DNA from: Terriglobia bacterium
Lineage (GTDB): Bacteria; Acidobacteriota; Terriglobia; Terriglobales; Acidobacteriaceae
Assembly: GCA_020072585.1 (NCBI GenBank)
Contig: JAIQGL010000018.1
Coordinates: forward strand, 62,001 to 126,000
Reading direction: 5' to 3'
DNA: 64,000 bases
Below, piece by piece: positions 8,964-18,563 of this stretch. The position numbers and the translations under genes were made by a program. The notes under the pieces are model-generated. The model made no database searches, was not told the DNA's origin, and saw only the letters and a program-made list of their open reading frames with translations. Numbering within the stretch: the first letter of the stretch is position 1; each line of letters begins with the position of its first letter.

Positions 8964-9206
8964 ATGGCCGGATATAGCTGCATGGTTGAGTTGACAGACG
9001 AGGACGGACAGGTTCAGCAGGTTATGACTCTTCTCAGCCCGCAGGCCATACCCGAGATTATCCGCCCTTTTCACGGCTTCGTTGACGGGATAGTCCTGCT
9101 TAGCGGTGCCAAGTCGGGTTCTTTTTCAGCCATCAGCTTCTTCCGATCAAGGGCCGTCAGCTTCTGGGTTTCGCGGGACGATGGCGGACACAGTTTTCAA
9201 AACTGA
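8964..9206 (+). CDS. Short ABM-like (antibiotic biosynthesis monooxygenase-fold) protein, possibly degraded
   Basis: An 80-residue protein matching the first half of the ABM-like protein at 41073-41402: AIPEIIRPFHGFVDGIVLLS here against AIPEVIKQAEGFIDQIILIS there, then AISFFRSR against AISFWKSR. ABM proteins are small dimeric ferredoxin-like folds acting as monooxygenases or haem-degrading or cyclising enzymes. After the AISFFRSR strand the sequence stops resembling the family and ends early, so the last helix and strand are missing or frameshifted. The ATG at 8964 has an AGGAG 8 bp upstream, supporting translation. It sits 57 bp before an SRPBCC gene. It could be a functional short variant or a decaying copy. 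Confidence 0.6.
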   Translation: MAGYSCMVELTDEDGQVQQVMTLLSPQAIPEIIRPFHGFVDGIVLLSGAKSGSFSAISFFRSRAVSFWVSRDDGGHSFQN

Positions 9207-9263
9207 GACCACTACAAGTAGCAGGCGGTAGCAAGCAATAGTTCGTCCAGGGAGGAACATTGA

Positions 9264-9674
9264 TTGCAAGACACCGGGACACTGACCCAGCAAGAATGTC
9301 TTTCCGCAAGACCCTCCGTAGTATTCACGGCTCTGACCAATCCTGTTATGCAAATAAAGTGGACCGGAGCCAAAGCAACCGGAAAAGCGCAGGCGGGCAA
9401 GCGTTTTACCATCTTTGACGAATACATTTCCGGCCGTTATCTGGATTTGCAGCCAGGCAGGCGCATTTTGGAAGAATGGCAAACCGCCCAGTGGCCATCC
9501 AATGCTCCTCCGTCGATCGTCGAAATTACCCTTGAAGAAGCAGGCGAGGAAACGCTCGTGACACTAGTGCAATCCATGGTGCCGCCGGGACACGCGAAAT
9601 CCGTAAAGCAAGAGTGGACAGAACGTTATTGGAAGCCTTTGCGCGTCTATCTTGCCAAACATAATGGTGCATAG
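9264..9674 (+). CDS. SRPBCC (AHSA1/START-like) protein, divergent copy
   Basis: A 136-residue protein of the helix-grip SRPBCC fold: SARPSVVFTALTNPVMQIKW near the N-terminus, a glycine-rich AKATGKAQAGKRFTIFD strand pair, GRRILEEWQTAQWP, and a C-terminal helix QEWTERYWKPLRVYL. Such proteins bind hydrophobic ligands and in polyketide pathways can act as cyclases or aromatases. The start is TTG at 9264, chosen because GGAGGA lies 8 bp upstream and no ATG is suitable. It follows the short ABM-like gene in the same direction. Closer relatives of each other lie at 40050-40439 and 47019-47570; this copy is the most divergent of the three. The ligand is unknown. Confidence 0.75.
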   Translation: MQDTGTLTQQECLSARPSVVFTALTNPVMQIKWTGAKATGKAQAGKRFTIFDEYISGRYLDLQPGRRILEEWQTAQWPSNAPPSIVEITLEEAGEETLVTLVQSMVPPGHAKSVKQEWTERYWKPLRVYLAKHNGA

Positions 9675-9722
9675 CAACAAAGCAGTACTGGAATTGGTCC
9701 GCGCACGGATAGTTTGTTGTGT

Positions 9723-12700
9723 CTATGCCTGCTTGCCTGTTTGGTGTACCCGCAAAAGATGGACCCGGCCCAGATAGTCTCCGGCAGCTATCGTTCGCCC
9801 ATCGGGATGCAATGCCATACACATGATTGATCCATCCGCGGTAAAGGTTGCCATTTCCTTTCCTTCCAGGCGCCACAGTTTGACCGTATTGTCGCTTGAC
9901 GCAGATACGATGTGTCCATCATCGCCGGCAATGGCCACAGCGATCACCGACCGCAGATGGCCGGCAAGCGTTTGGACCTCTGTTCCCGTTACAAGGTTCC
10001 AGACCTTGAGGGTGTGGTCACGTGAGGCCGAAATTGCGTATTTTCCATCACGGGTAACTGCTACGGCATTGACTGAAGCGGAATGGCCTCTCAGCGCATG
10101 CACTTGCTCTCCGCTTTCCAAGTCCCACACCCTGAGAGTATTGTCATAGGAAGCCGAGATCACAAACTGCCCATTGCTGGTGACTGCCAGAGCATTGACC
10201 CACCCTGAATGGCCGGACAACGTCAGGAGTTCAATACCGCTTTCCATCTCCCACACCCGCAAACTGTGATCATAGGAAGCTGACACGGCACGTTTCTGGT
10301 CCGGCGTGATCAGAACATCATCCACCCAGCCCGAATGGCCAGAAAAAGTGCGAAGCTCGGTGCCAATTTCCAGGTCCCATAACTTCAGCGTCCGGTCACA
10401 GGAGGCGGAAACAGCACGTCGTCCGTCAGATGTAATCACCACCTGGTCAACGGAGCGTGAATGTCCAATGAGTGTATGCAATTCGACTCCTGCAATCAGG
10501 TCCCACACCCTCAGTGTTCTGTCTGCGGAAGCGGACACGGCAAATAAATTGTTTGGAGAAATTGCGATGGCATTAATCGCATGAGAATGGCCGGTCAAAG
10601 TGTGGAGCTGCTCATCACTGCCAAGATCGTGCACTTTCAGGGTCATGTCATCAGCCCCTGAAACTACGTATTTACCGTCTGGCGAAATCGCCACGGCATT
10701 CACCATTTGCGAGTGGCTAGTCGCATTATCAAGATCTGCCCCAATTTCAAAGTCCCATACTTTGAGTGTGGCGTCTTCAGCGCCGTTAACGGAAATGACC
10801 CGCTTGCCGTCAGGCGTGGTCACCACCGCGCTCACAGGACCTGAATGGGCGGCCACGGTGCCAAGTTCCACGCCTCTTCCCAGGTCCCATATCTTCAGGT
10901 TGTTATCATCGGATACGGATATAGCTTGTTTGCCATCCGGCATTAACATCACTGCTTTCACCGGCCGGGTATGGCCGATGAGTGTTCGGAACTGCATACC
11001 AGTCCTCAAGTCCCAGATTTTTATCGTTTTGTCCTGGGATGCCGAAACCACGGATTTGCCGTCCGCCGTAACAGCCACGCGAGTAACACCACCCGTATGA
11101 CCGAACAAGGTACGGATGTGGGCGCCAGTTTCCAGGTCCCAAACCCTGATCGTGGTGTCATGCGAAGCGGATACGATTTCCTTTTCATTCGGAGTAAGCA
11201 CCACATTGTTGACTGGTCCGGAGTGGCCAAGCAGGGTATGCAGCAACTGGCCGGTATCCAGGCCCCACACGTTCAGCGCGTGATCGCGGGAAGCTGACAC
11301 CGCTCGCTTGCCATCGCTTGTGATAATCACTGAATTGACCCATCCCACATGTCCGGCGAGCGTGTACAACTCTGCCCCGCTGGCAAGGTCCCACACTTTC
11401 AGTGTCGTGTCATAAGATGCGGAAACTGCGCGTTTACCATCCCTGGTAATTGCCAGGGCATGGACCACGTGCGAATGCCCCGTCAATGTATGGACTTCCC
11501 TGCCTCTCTCCAGGTCCCACACTTTCATGGTCTTGTCGTACGACGACGAAACAGCAACTTTGCCGTCACTGGTGAGCACGATTGCATTTACGGGAGCTGA
11601 GTGCCCATGCAACGTAAAGATTTCAGTTCCGGCTTCCAGGTTCCACCATTTGAGCTTGTGGTCGTCTGAGGCAGACAGCGCGCGTTTCCCGTCAGCCTTC
11701 ATTGCCACAGCTTTTACTGCGCCTTCGTGGCCGGCCAACGTAAAAACAAGCACCGCTCCTGGCTTCCACAAAGTTGAAGAGAGCGGCTCAAGCCACGGCA
11801 CCTTCTGCGTATTCAGTATCCCTCCAAGTAATTCATACATTTCCGTAAAAGCCAGTGACCGTAAGCGGCCAAATAACTGGCCTGCCATCTGGCTGGTATC
11901 TTTCGCCAGAACATGCGCGGAGAGCTGCAAAGCTTGCTGTATAAGCACCACTTTGGATTCCGGGGATACAAACTCATAGTCGTAAATAAGTGCAGAAATG
12001 CCCTTCTTCTCCAATTTGGTTCGGATCCAGTCAGCGCTCAGAAGCAGCTCGCGTACCTCCTGTAGAGCACCTGCCGCGCGCAAATGGTAGACGAGATGTG
12101 AAAAGTAATATCCATCGTCAGGTCCGGTGGACCAACCGCCGCTGAGCGATTCTCTATATGCGTCTAACAAACAGCCGTGCAGCCGTTTTAAGTCCGTTGA
12201 CTGGCTGCATATATAGTCACGCTGCAAGGCATGGAGTGTCACCATGCCATGCTCATAAGTGGCCAGAGATGCATCCTCCCAGCTTTCGATTGCGTCCAGA
12301 GCCTCTCCTTCTGTCACGTTCCAAAGCGTTTCAAGGACCTTGTGCGGAATGAGAACATTGGAAGGAAAGACCGCAAGATCAAAATAACGAGACTTTTGTT
12401 TCTCCGGGAGAGACTCCACACTTACCAGGGTGCTTTGAAACAGGTCGGCATAGCGGTAGTCAGAGAGCTTCAGGCTTACCACCTCTGCCCTTCCCCGGTC
12501 CAATGCATCCAGAATTCGCGCCCACTCGCTTCCGCCTTTCCTTGCGCGTGCCCCAAGCATTGCCAAGGCCAGGGGCAATCCCCCACACCTTTGGATTATC
12601 TTCAAGGCCTCAGGAGGCAGTGATTCTGTACTCAAGCCGGCCTTGCGAGCCAGCAGCTCTTTTGATTCCGTCTCTGCCATCACGCTTGCGGCAATCTCGC

Positions 12701-12977
12701 GGGCGTTTGTACCGTTGACCACCACATGGCTTCTTGTTGTAATCAGCAGGCAGCACCTTGGAGCGTCTGCACTGAACAGCTGCACATGGTTGGGGTCCCA
12801 CACGTCATCTAGCACAATCAACACTGACTTGTCATGCAAGGTATTGCGAAGCTGGTTTTGGCAGCCCTGCAATGTGTCATAGGCTGTAAGCGTATCGCCA
12901 AGTGCTTTTGCAAGTTCTCTGATCTGCTCACAAAGATGTTCGTTCGTCGGGCTTTGGCCAATGTTGACCCATAGCAC
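9723..12977 (-). CDS. NB-ARC (P-loop missing) plus WD40 repeats; 3' part of a broken TIR-NB-ARC-WD40 gene
   Basis: An open frame of 1084 codons. It begins inside an NB-ARC (AP-ATPase) module: the Walker B VLIVLDDVWD (about residues 52-61), the TTRSHVV sensor and the GGLPLALAMLGA motif are present, followed by winged-helix and helical segments to about residue 400. Then come about 15 WD40 repeats with GH and VWDL motifs, enough for two propellers. The P-loop that should precede these is absent. Upstream in this frame, before the GTG at 12977, the DNA still encodes QDAFPDGVLW, the usual segment after the P-loop. The TIR frame ends across this point. The intact gene was probably a single TIR-NB-ARC-WD40 protein, an NLR-like signalling or defence architecture; this copy cannot bind ATP normally. 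Confidence 0.85.
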   Translation of the reverse strand: MLWVNIGQSPTNEHLCEQIRELAKALGDTLTAYDTLQGCQNQLRNTLHDKSVLIVLDDVWDPNHVQLFSADAPRCCLLITTRSHVVVNGTNAREIAASVMAETESKELLARKAGLSTESLPPEALKIIQRCGGLPLALAMLGARARKGGSEWARILDALDRGRAEVVSLKLSDYRYADLFQSTLVSVESLPEKQKSRYFDLAVFPSNVLIPHKVLETLWNVTEGEALDAIESWEDASLATYEHGMVTLHALQRDYICSQSTDLKRLHGCLLDAYRESLSGGWSTGPDDGYYFSHLVYHLRAAGALQEVRELLLSADWIRTKLEKKGISALIYDYEFVSPESKVVLIQQALQLSAHVLAKDTSQMAGQLFGRLRSLAFTEMYELLGGILNTQKVPWLEPLSSTLWKPGAVLVFTLAGHEGAVKAVAMKADGKRALSASDDHKLKWWNLEAGTEIFTLHGHSAPVNAIVLTSDGKVAVSSSYDKTMKVWDLERGREVHTLTGHSHVVHALAITRDGKRAVSASYDTTLKVWDLASGAELYTLAGHVGWVNSVIITSDGKRAVSASRDHALNVWGLDTGQLLHTLLGHSGPVNNVVLTPNEKEIVSASHDTTIRVWDLETGAHIRTLFGHTGGVTRVAVTADGKSVVSASQDKTIKIWDLRTGMQFRTLIGHTRPVKAVMLMPDGKQAISVSDDNNLKIWDLGRGVELGTVAAHSGPVSAVVTTPDGKRVISVNGAEDATLKVWDFEIGADLDNATSHSQMVNAVAISPDGKYVVSGADDMTLKVHDLGSDEQLHTLTGHSHAINAIAISPNNLFAVSASADRTLRVWDLIAGVELHTLIGHSRSVDQVVITSDGRRAVSASCDRTLKLWDLEIGTELRTFSGHSGWVDDVLITPDQKRAVSASYDHSLRVWEMESGIELLTLSGHSGWVNALAVTSNGQFVISASYDNTLRVWDLESGEQVHALRGHSASVNAVAVTRDGKYAISASRDHTLKVWNLVTGTEVQTLAGHLRSVIAVAIAGDDGHIVSASSDNTVKLWRLEGKEMATFTADGSIMCMALHPDGRTIAAGDYLGRVHLLRVHQTGKQA

Positions 12978-13527
12978 ACCATCGGGAAACGCGTCTTGCC
13001 TGGATAATTTCTCGCCGCACGCTCTCTAGCAATTGCAGACGCGGAACATAGTGTTGCGGAAGAGGTGGATATGTTCTGTAGCGTCTCTCGTACCGCTGTT
13101 GCAGCAATACGGTAACTGATGTGTCTTCGATTGCCGCGCAGATCTGGGCCAGCTGCGCCTGATACGCTCCTTCGTATAGACGCAGGTATTGTCCCGTTTC
13201 AAGATGTACCGGGACATCCGCATCTTTTTCAGTCAGGACGGGGACTACGCGTTTTTTTTTGCGCAGCGCCCGTAGTTGCTCAGCACGGCAAATGTCGGAA
13301 TTAAATGCGCCCTTGCTCAGAAGCGCCAGGACAACATCTGCGCCATCAATGCCGGTTTCAATGCTGCGCGTCCAGCTTGCACCTGGCTTTGCTCTCTCAA
13401 GATCGAGCCATACATCAAAACCCCTGGCTCTTAGATCTGCCGCCAGGCGGCCAGCGACCAGTCCCGCGTCACTGTGAGCATAGGAAATAAAGAGACTTGG
13501 AACGGTTTTCTTAAGTTGAGCACTCAC
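12928..13527 (-). CDS. TIR-domain protein; 5' part of a broken TIR-NB-ARC-WD40 gene
   Basis: A TIR domain of about 130 residues: PSLFISYAHSDAG (box 1), DVWLDLERAKPG, then GAFNSDICRAEQLRALRKKK, whose Glu matches the catalytic Glu position of NAD-cleaving bacterial TIRs, and RVVPVL. The domain is followed by a LQLLESVRREIIQ linker typical of the stretch before an NB-ARC P-loop, after which the frame shifts into an unrelated tail and stops at 12928, overlapping the NB-ARC frame by 50 bp. The GTG at 13527 was chosen (AGGG 8 bp upstream) over a GTG at 13626 whose added hydrophobic leader does not suit a TIR protein. The TIR part could still be made alone. Confidence 0.75.
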   Translation of the reverse strand: MSAQLKKTVPSLFISYAHSDAGLVAGRLAADLRARGFDVWLDLERAKPGASWTRSIETGIDGADVVLALLSKGAFNSDICRAEQLRALRKKKRVVPVLTEKDADVPVHLETGQYLRLYEGAYQAQLAQICAAIEDTSVTVLLQQRYERRYRTYPPLPQHYVPRLQLLESVRREIIQARRVSRWCAMGQHWPKPDERTSL

Positions 13528-13884
13528 GGAAAATACCCTGGTTCTAACCCGAGCCGAAAAACTCTTTCCGGAACTTGCGAGGCTCACTAGGATAGACAAG
13601 AGCACGCAGAGCACTTGCTTCAGCACTGCTTTCTGCTACTCAGTCTGGTGCACGTGATTGAAGCTGCTTTGCTTACAGACATTTGCACTCCCACCATGGG
13701 AATCGGCTGCCAATCCTAAAACCGTAATATGAACGCCGCCCGAAACCTGGAAACAGCGCAAGCGCTCGCGACGATTTGAAAAAAGCTGTTCAGGTGTGCC
13801 CTCTAGTATTTCTACGTTATTGTTTGCCGCGGCTCGCGTCACTACAGTTGCCCACGTTGTCTTTTTTGCAAGGGGGACATCTGA
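13528..13884. other. Divergent intergenic stretch
   Basis: This stretch separates the TIR gene from the plus-strand cytochrome operon and probably holds their promoters. Minus-strand frames here (85 codons at 13636-13893, and the upstream extension of the TIR frame) show no family features. An AAGGGGGA ribosome site for the cytochrome gene lies at its right end. Confidence 0.4.
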
Positions 13885-16815
13885 ATGTGGCATGGCAAGC
13901 TTAAGATTCTCGCAACCGGCATAGTATCCTGGCGGGTTTTGCGCCTACTGCTGACGATCCTGTTTGTCACGGCTGTTTACCTGTTTGTTTTTCCGTCTCC
14001 AACCTTGCCATATATTGCCGCTGTCCTGGTCCATGCGGCGATTGGTGTATTGGCTGTCCTGTTCCTGGTCCCCAGGCTGGCCACCATGCTTTCATTCAAA
14101 AAGCTGGTGGAAAACTCAGGCTGGTTAGCAATCAGCGCGAGCGGTGTAATTGGTATTTATCTTTTGTATATTGGCACCTCGCGATCGCACTGGAATTGGA
14201 TGTACGCCCACGTTGCCGTTTCCCTTGCTGGCATAGCGCTTCTTGTAGCGAAATGGGTGGGCTCAAAAGGCTGGCTGGCCAGAAACGTTGTATTCTCCGC
14301 AGCACGCGTCGCGCTTTTCCTTGGACTGGCCGCGGCACTCGGCCTGTATGGATGGAAAGTAAGACAAGGACGATGGCTGAGCTCGCATCGAATTGTGAAT
14401 CCGCCACCGCCCACCTCCATGGATGGCGAAGGCGACGGTCCAAAAGGCCCGTTCTTCCCCAGTTCCTCACAGACGGTCCACAAAGGTGGCATACCAAGCA
14501 AATACTTCATGGAGTCTGACGCCTGTGAACGCTGCCACAGTGACATTTATAAGCAATGGTCAGGCTCAATGCATCACTTCTCATCATTCAACAACCAGTG
14601 GTATCGCAAGAGCATTGAATACATGCAGAATGTTGTTGGAGTAAAACCATCAAAATGGTGTGCGGGCTGTCATGATCCCGCATTGCTTTACAGCGGCCTG
14701 TTTGACACGCCCATCAAGCAAATCGTCGATCGGCCTGAGGCGCGTGCGGGCCTTGGTTGCATGATGTGCCATTCCATTTCAGGTGTGAAAAGTACCATGG
14801 GCCAGGGCGACTTCATGCTGGAGTATCCCAAGTTGCACCAACTGGCCGCCAGTAAGAATCCTGTGGCGCGATGGCTGCATGACTTTGTCACAAACCTGAA
14901 TCCAGAACCCCATCGCCGAGTTTTTCTAAAACCATTCATGCGGACGCAAAGCTCCGAATTTTGCTCAAGTTGTCACAAGGTTCATCTCGATGGACCGGTA
15001 AATCACTATCGATGGATACGGGGCTTCAATGAGTACGACAATTGGCAAGCAAGTGGCGTATCTGGCATGGGCGCACGGTCGTTTTACTATCCTCCCAAGC
15101 CCCAACAGTGCACGGATTGCCATATGCCCACGGTCAAATCTGGCGATTCTGGCAACGTGCAAGGTATGATCCATTCCCACGCTTTCCCAGGCGCCAACAC
15201 CGCGGTGCCAATCGCAAATGAAAACGCCGCCCAGCTCAAGCTCTCAGAAAACTTCCTGAAGAACTCGGTCACGGTCGATATCTTTGCCATTTCTCCTGCC
15301 CAGCCAAAAAGTGCGGGAGGGGAAATGCCGTCCGCCGATATCGCAACCGGATTCGCAGTGGGCGAAGAAGCCGAAACCAATATCCGCTCACAAAATACGC
15401 AAGGCGAAACCAACGGACCGATGCAGATAAGCGCTCCATTGAACCGCGTCAATCCTGCTGTCCGTCGCGGTGATTCAGTCCTGGTGGATGTGGTGGTACG
15501 CACGCGGAAAGTGGGCCATTTCTTCCCTGGCGGCACCGTGGACGCCTATGACACCTGGGTGGAACTTAAGGCAACGGACAAACAGGATCGCGTAATTTTT
15601 TGGAGTGGCCAGGCAGAAGATGGCGGCAAAGGCCCCGTTGATCCCGGCGCACACTTCTACCGTGCACTTCAGATTGACGCTCATGGCCACCCCATCAATA
15701 AACGGAACGCATGGTCAACCCGTGCAACAGTTTACGTTCGTCTGATACCGCCCGGCGCAGCCGACACAGTTCACTATCATTTGCGGATCCCCAAAGATGC
15801 GGGTGACAAAATCAAACTGCATGCTCGATTGTTGTATCGGAAATTCTCCTGGTTTAACACGCATTTTGCCTTTGCCGGAGTCTCTGATCCAAACGCGCCA
15901 CCGTCACAAACAACGCCTGACTTTGACGACCGTAACATGTCCTTCACGGGAGATACCTCCCGGGTTTCTGGCAACCTGAAAAAAATTCCGGACCTGCCGA
16001 CAATCACGGTTTCTGAAAATGAAGTCACGCTTAACGTCCTGCCGGCGAATAGCACTTTGGTTCAGCCTAAAGTGGCGTTGCAGCCCGATGATTGGACACG
16101 ATGGAATGACTACGGCATTGGCCTTTTCCTTCAAGGCGACTTAAAGGGAGCGCGGCAGGCGTTCGAACAAATTACCAGGATCGATCCAAAAAACCCTGAC
16201 GGCTGGGTCAACCTAGGACGTGTTGCCCTCCAGGAAGGCGACGTAGCTCGTGCACGCACCGTTCTGGAAGAAGCGCTGCAGCTCAACCCTGAGCTGGCAC
16301 GGGCCAATTACTTCTTCGCGCGAGTCTTGCGCGCCGAAGGCAATTACAGTGCGTCAATAGATCGGCTCCAAAAAGTCATAGCGCAATATCCGCAGGATCG
16401 TGTTGCGCTCAATGACCTGGGACGGATCTTCTTTCTGCAACGCAAATACGCAGATGCCATTGCCCAGCTGCAGCGGGTGTTAAAGATCGATCCGGAAGAC
16501 CTGCAGGCTCACTACAGCCTGATGCTCTGCTATCAGGGCCAGGGCGAAAGCGAGAAGGCCCAACACGAACAGAAACTGTATCTGCGATTTAAGGCCGATG
16601 AATCCTCGCAGGCGCTCACCGGACCTTACCGCCAGACTCATCCCCATGACAACAATGAACGGCAGGCGATCCACGAGCATGACTCAGTTGCACTGCCTTC
16701 ACTCATTTCAAGTGACTTACACCGTCCTTCGCAGCCGCGTCACCGGACTTTAGCTCCCTCAGTACGGGCTGAATCCACAGGCAAGCCGGAGCCGGCAAAA
16801 GGAGGCGGGCAATGA
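13885..16815 (+). CDS. Membrane-anchored five-haem cytochrome c with C-terminal TPRs
   Basis: A 976-residue protein. Residues 15-160 hold about five membrane helices. Five CxxCH haem c sites follow at about 214 (CERCH), 259 (CAGCH), 292 (CMMCH), 360 (CSSCH) and 409 (CTDCH), in a multihaem cytochrome c554-like arrangement. A beta-rich region (about 480-690) precedes several TPRs (about 720-905). It is probably a periplasmic electron carrier tethered to the inner membrane, with TPRs for partner binding. AAGGGGGA lies about 9 bp before the ATG. Its stop overlaps the next gene as ATGA, so it is coupled to an exported UnbV protein and then to sugar-nucleotide genes. Electron donor and acceptor are unknown. 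Confidence 0.85.
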   Translation: MWHGKLKILATGIVSWRVLRLLLTILFVTAVYLFVFPSPTLPYIAAVLVHAAIGVLAVLFLVPRLATMLSFKKLVENSGWLAISASGVIGIYLLYIGTSRSHWNWMYAHVAVSLAGIALLVAKWVGSKGWLARNVVFSAARVALFLGLAAALGLYGWKVRQGRWLSSHRIVNPPPPTSMDGEGDGPKGPFFPSSSQTVHKGGIPSKYFMESDACERCHSDIYKQWSGSMHHFSSFNNQWYRKSIEYMQNVVGVKPSKWCAGCHDPALLYSGLFDTPIKQIVDRPEARAGLGCMMCHSISGVKSTMGQGDFMLEYPKLHQLAASKNPVARWLHDFVTNLNPEPHRRVFLKPFMRTQSSEFCSSCHKVHLDGPVNHYRWIRGFNEYDNWQASGVSGMGARSFYYPPKPQQCTDCHMPTVKSGDSGNVQGMIHSHAFPGANTAVPIANENAAQLKLSENFLKNSVTVDIFAISPAQPKSAGGEMPSADIATGFAVGEEAETNIRSQNTQGETNGPMQISAPLNRVNPAVRRGDSVLVDVVVRTRKVGHFFPGGTVDAYDTWVELKATDKQDRVIFWSGQAEDGGKGPVDPGAHFYRALQIDAHGHPINKRNAWSTRATVYVRLIPPGAADTVHYHLRIPKDAGDKIKLHARLLYRKFSWFNTHFAFAGVSDPNAPPSQTTPDFDDRNMSFTGDTSRVSGNLKKIPDLPTITVSENEVTLNVLPANSTLVQPKVALQPDDWTRWNDYGIGLFLQGDLKGARQAFEQITRIDPKNPDGWVNLGRVALQEGDVARARTVLEEALQLNPELARANYFFARVLRAEGNYSASIDRLQKVIAQYPQDRVALNDLGRIFFLQRKYADAIAQLQRVLKIDPEDLQAHYSLMLCYQGQGESEKAQHEQKLYLRFKADESSQALTGPYRQTHPHDNNERQAIHEHDSVALPSLISSDLHRPSQPRHRTLAPSVRAESTGKPEPAKGGGQ

Positions 16816-18554
16816 ACTCTCGCACAGCATGGTCTGCAACGTTTCTGCTTGGATTTCTCTGTTTGCCGTTGGGACTCAGCACATATGCACAAACGGCCAC
16901 CAGCAATGTTCGGTTCACTGATATCACACAGGCTGCCGGGATTCACTTTGAGCACACCAATGGCGCCTTTGGTGACAAGTATTTGCCGGAGGCTCTTGGT
17001 CCTGGCTGCGCGTTCATCGACTATGACAATGACGGCTTTCCCGACATTTTGATCGTGAACGGACAGAGTTTCCCCGGCCACGGCCACACTCAGTCGACGC
17101 TCAAGCTCTATCACAACAATGGCAACGGCACATTTACTGACGCAACTGCCAGAGCTGGCTTGAACATAAGCATCTATGGCATGGGAGTGGCCGTTGGTGA
17201 TTATGACAGTGATGGCTACGATGACATTTTCATTACCGCCCTTGGACAGAGTCTTCTCTTTCACAACAATGGCAATGGCACATTCAAGGATGTAACCAAA
17301 ACCGCCGGGCTCTCTGGAATTAAAGAGTTCAGTACAAGTGCTTCATGGGTTGATTATGACCGCGACGGCAAGCTTGATTTACTGGTCGCCAACTATGTTC
17401 AGTGGACTCCACAAACGGACGTGCGGTGCACACTTGACGGCTTGCATAAGTCATATTGCACTCCTGAATCCTATCGGGGCGCTTCGCTCCGGCTCTGGCA
17501 CAACCTGGGCAATGGCAAATTCCAGGACGTGACTAACCTGGCCGGACTTTATGATTCCAGTTCCAAGAGCCTTGGCATAGCCGTGCTCGATTACAACAAT
17601 GATGGCTGGCCTGATTTTCTGATTGCTAATGATACTCAGCCGAACAAGCTCTACCTGAACAATCACAACGGAACGTTCACTGAAAACGGCGTTGCGGCGG
17701 GCATCGCATTCAGTGAAGACGGTATCGCGCGCGCTGGAATGGGCGTGGATGCTGCCGATTATGACCGCTCCGGCCGGCCCAGCGTGATCATCACGAACTT
17801 TGCCAATCAAATGCTGTCTCTTTACCACAATGAAGGCAATGGACTGTTTGTGGATGAAGCGCCCAAGTCTGCTGTCGGCAAGTCTTCTCTTCTTACACTG
17901 GGATTTGGTTGTTTCTTCTTCGATTACGATCTGGATGGCTGGCCGGATATTTTTGTCGCCAACGGGCACATTGAGAGCGACATAGAAAAAATCCAGAAGC
18001 GCATCAAGTACCGGCAGCCGCCGCACCTCTTTCGCAATTTAAGCGGCGGCAAGTTCACTGAAGCCACGGCGGACGCGGGAGCAGCTTTTGGCACGCCTCG
18101 TGTCGCGCGAGGCGCCGCGTATGCTGACATTGACAATGACGGCGATCTTGACCTTCTCATCACTACCAACGCCGGGCCCGCGATTCTCTTTAGAAATGAC
18201 GGCGGCAGCAAGAACCATTCTCTCCGGCTCAAATTACAAGGTGTGCAATCGAATCGAGACGGCATCGGCGCCCTCGTCCGTATCGAATACTCAGGAGAGC
18301 ATCAATGGCAAACTCTGCGCAGCGGCTCCAGCTATTTATCTCAGAGTGAACTCGTCCTTACCTTTGGTTTGGGCTCCAAAACCAACGTCAGTCGGATAGA
18401 GGTCCAGTGGCCCAGCGGCCAGACCGACAAGCTGTTGGATATAGCGGCCGACCAGACCATCACCATTAAAGAAGGTGCCGGGATGGTGTTAAGAAAACAA
18501 TTTACCAGACACGCATTGCCTGAGCTGAAAACTGCTGCCGCAAGCGTGCGCTGA
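16812..18554 (+). CDS. Exported CRTAC1-like FG-GAP / ASPIC-UnbV protein
   Basis: A 580-residue protein with a cleavable signal peptide (hydrophobic core about residues 7-24, ending STYAQ) and FG-GAP/VCBS repeats across about 35-470. These carry calcium-type loops (DYDNDGFPD, DYDSDGYDD, DYDRDGKLD, DYNNDGWPD, DIDNDGDLD). The C-terminal ASPIC/UnbV domain spans about 480-560 (DGIGALVRIEYSG, QWPSGQ). It is a secreted or periplasmic beta-propeller. The start overlaps the cytochrome stop, so the two are made together, and a nucleotide-sugar operon follows 9 bp later. Such proteins often accompany multihaem cytochromes, but their activity is not established. Confidence 0.85.
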   Translation: MNSRTAWSATFLLGFLCLPLGLSTYAQTATSNVRFTDITQAAGIHFEHTNGAFGDKYLPEALGPGCAFIDYDNDGFPDILIVNGQSFPGHGHTQSTLKLYHNNGNGTFTDATARAGLNISIYGMGVAVGDYDSDGYDDIFITALGQSLLFHNNGNGTFKDVTKTAGLSGIKEFSTSASWVDYDRDGKLDLLVANYVQWTPQTDVRCTLDGLHKSYCTPESYRGASLRLWHNLGNGKFQDVTNLAGLYDSSSKSLGIAVLDYNNDGWPDFLIANDTQPNKLYLNNHNGTFTENGVAAGIAFSEDGIARAGMGVDAADYDRSGRPSVIITNFANQMLSLYHNEGNGLFVDEAPKSAVGKSSLLTLGFGCFFFDYDLDGWPDIFVANGHIESDIEKIQKRIKYRQPPHLFRNLSGGKFTEATADAGAAFGTPRVARGAAYADIDNDGDLDLLITTNAGPAILFRNDGGSKNHSLRLKLQGVQSNRDGIGALVRIEYSGEHQWQTLRSGSSYLSQSELVLTFGLGSKTNVSRIEVQWPSGQTDKLLDIAADQTITIKEGAGMVLRKQFTRHALPELKTAAASVR

Positions 18555-18563
18555 TAGGGACCC

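Noticed and set aside
13636-13893. 85-codon minus-strand frame between the TIR and cytochrome genes
   Set aside because: No family features; it begins inside the cytochrome gene and fills an expected promoter region.
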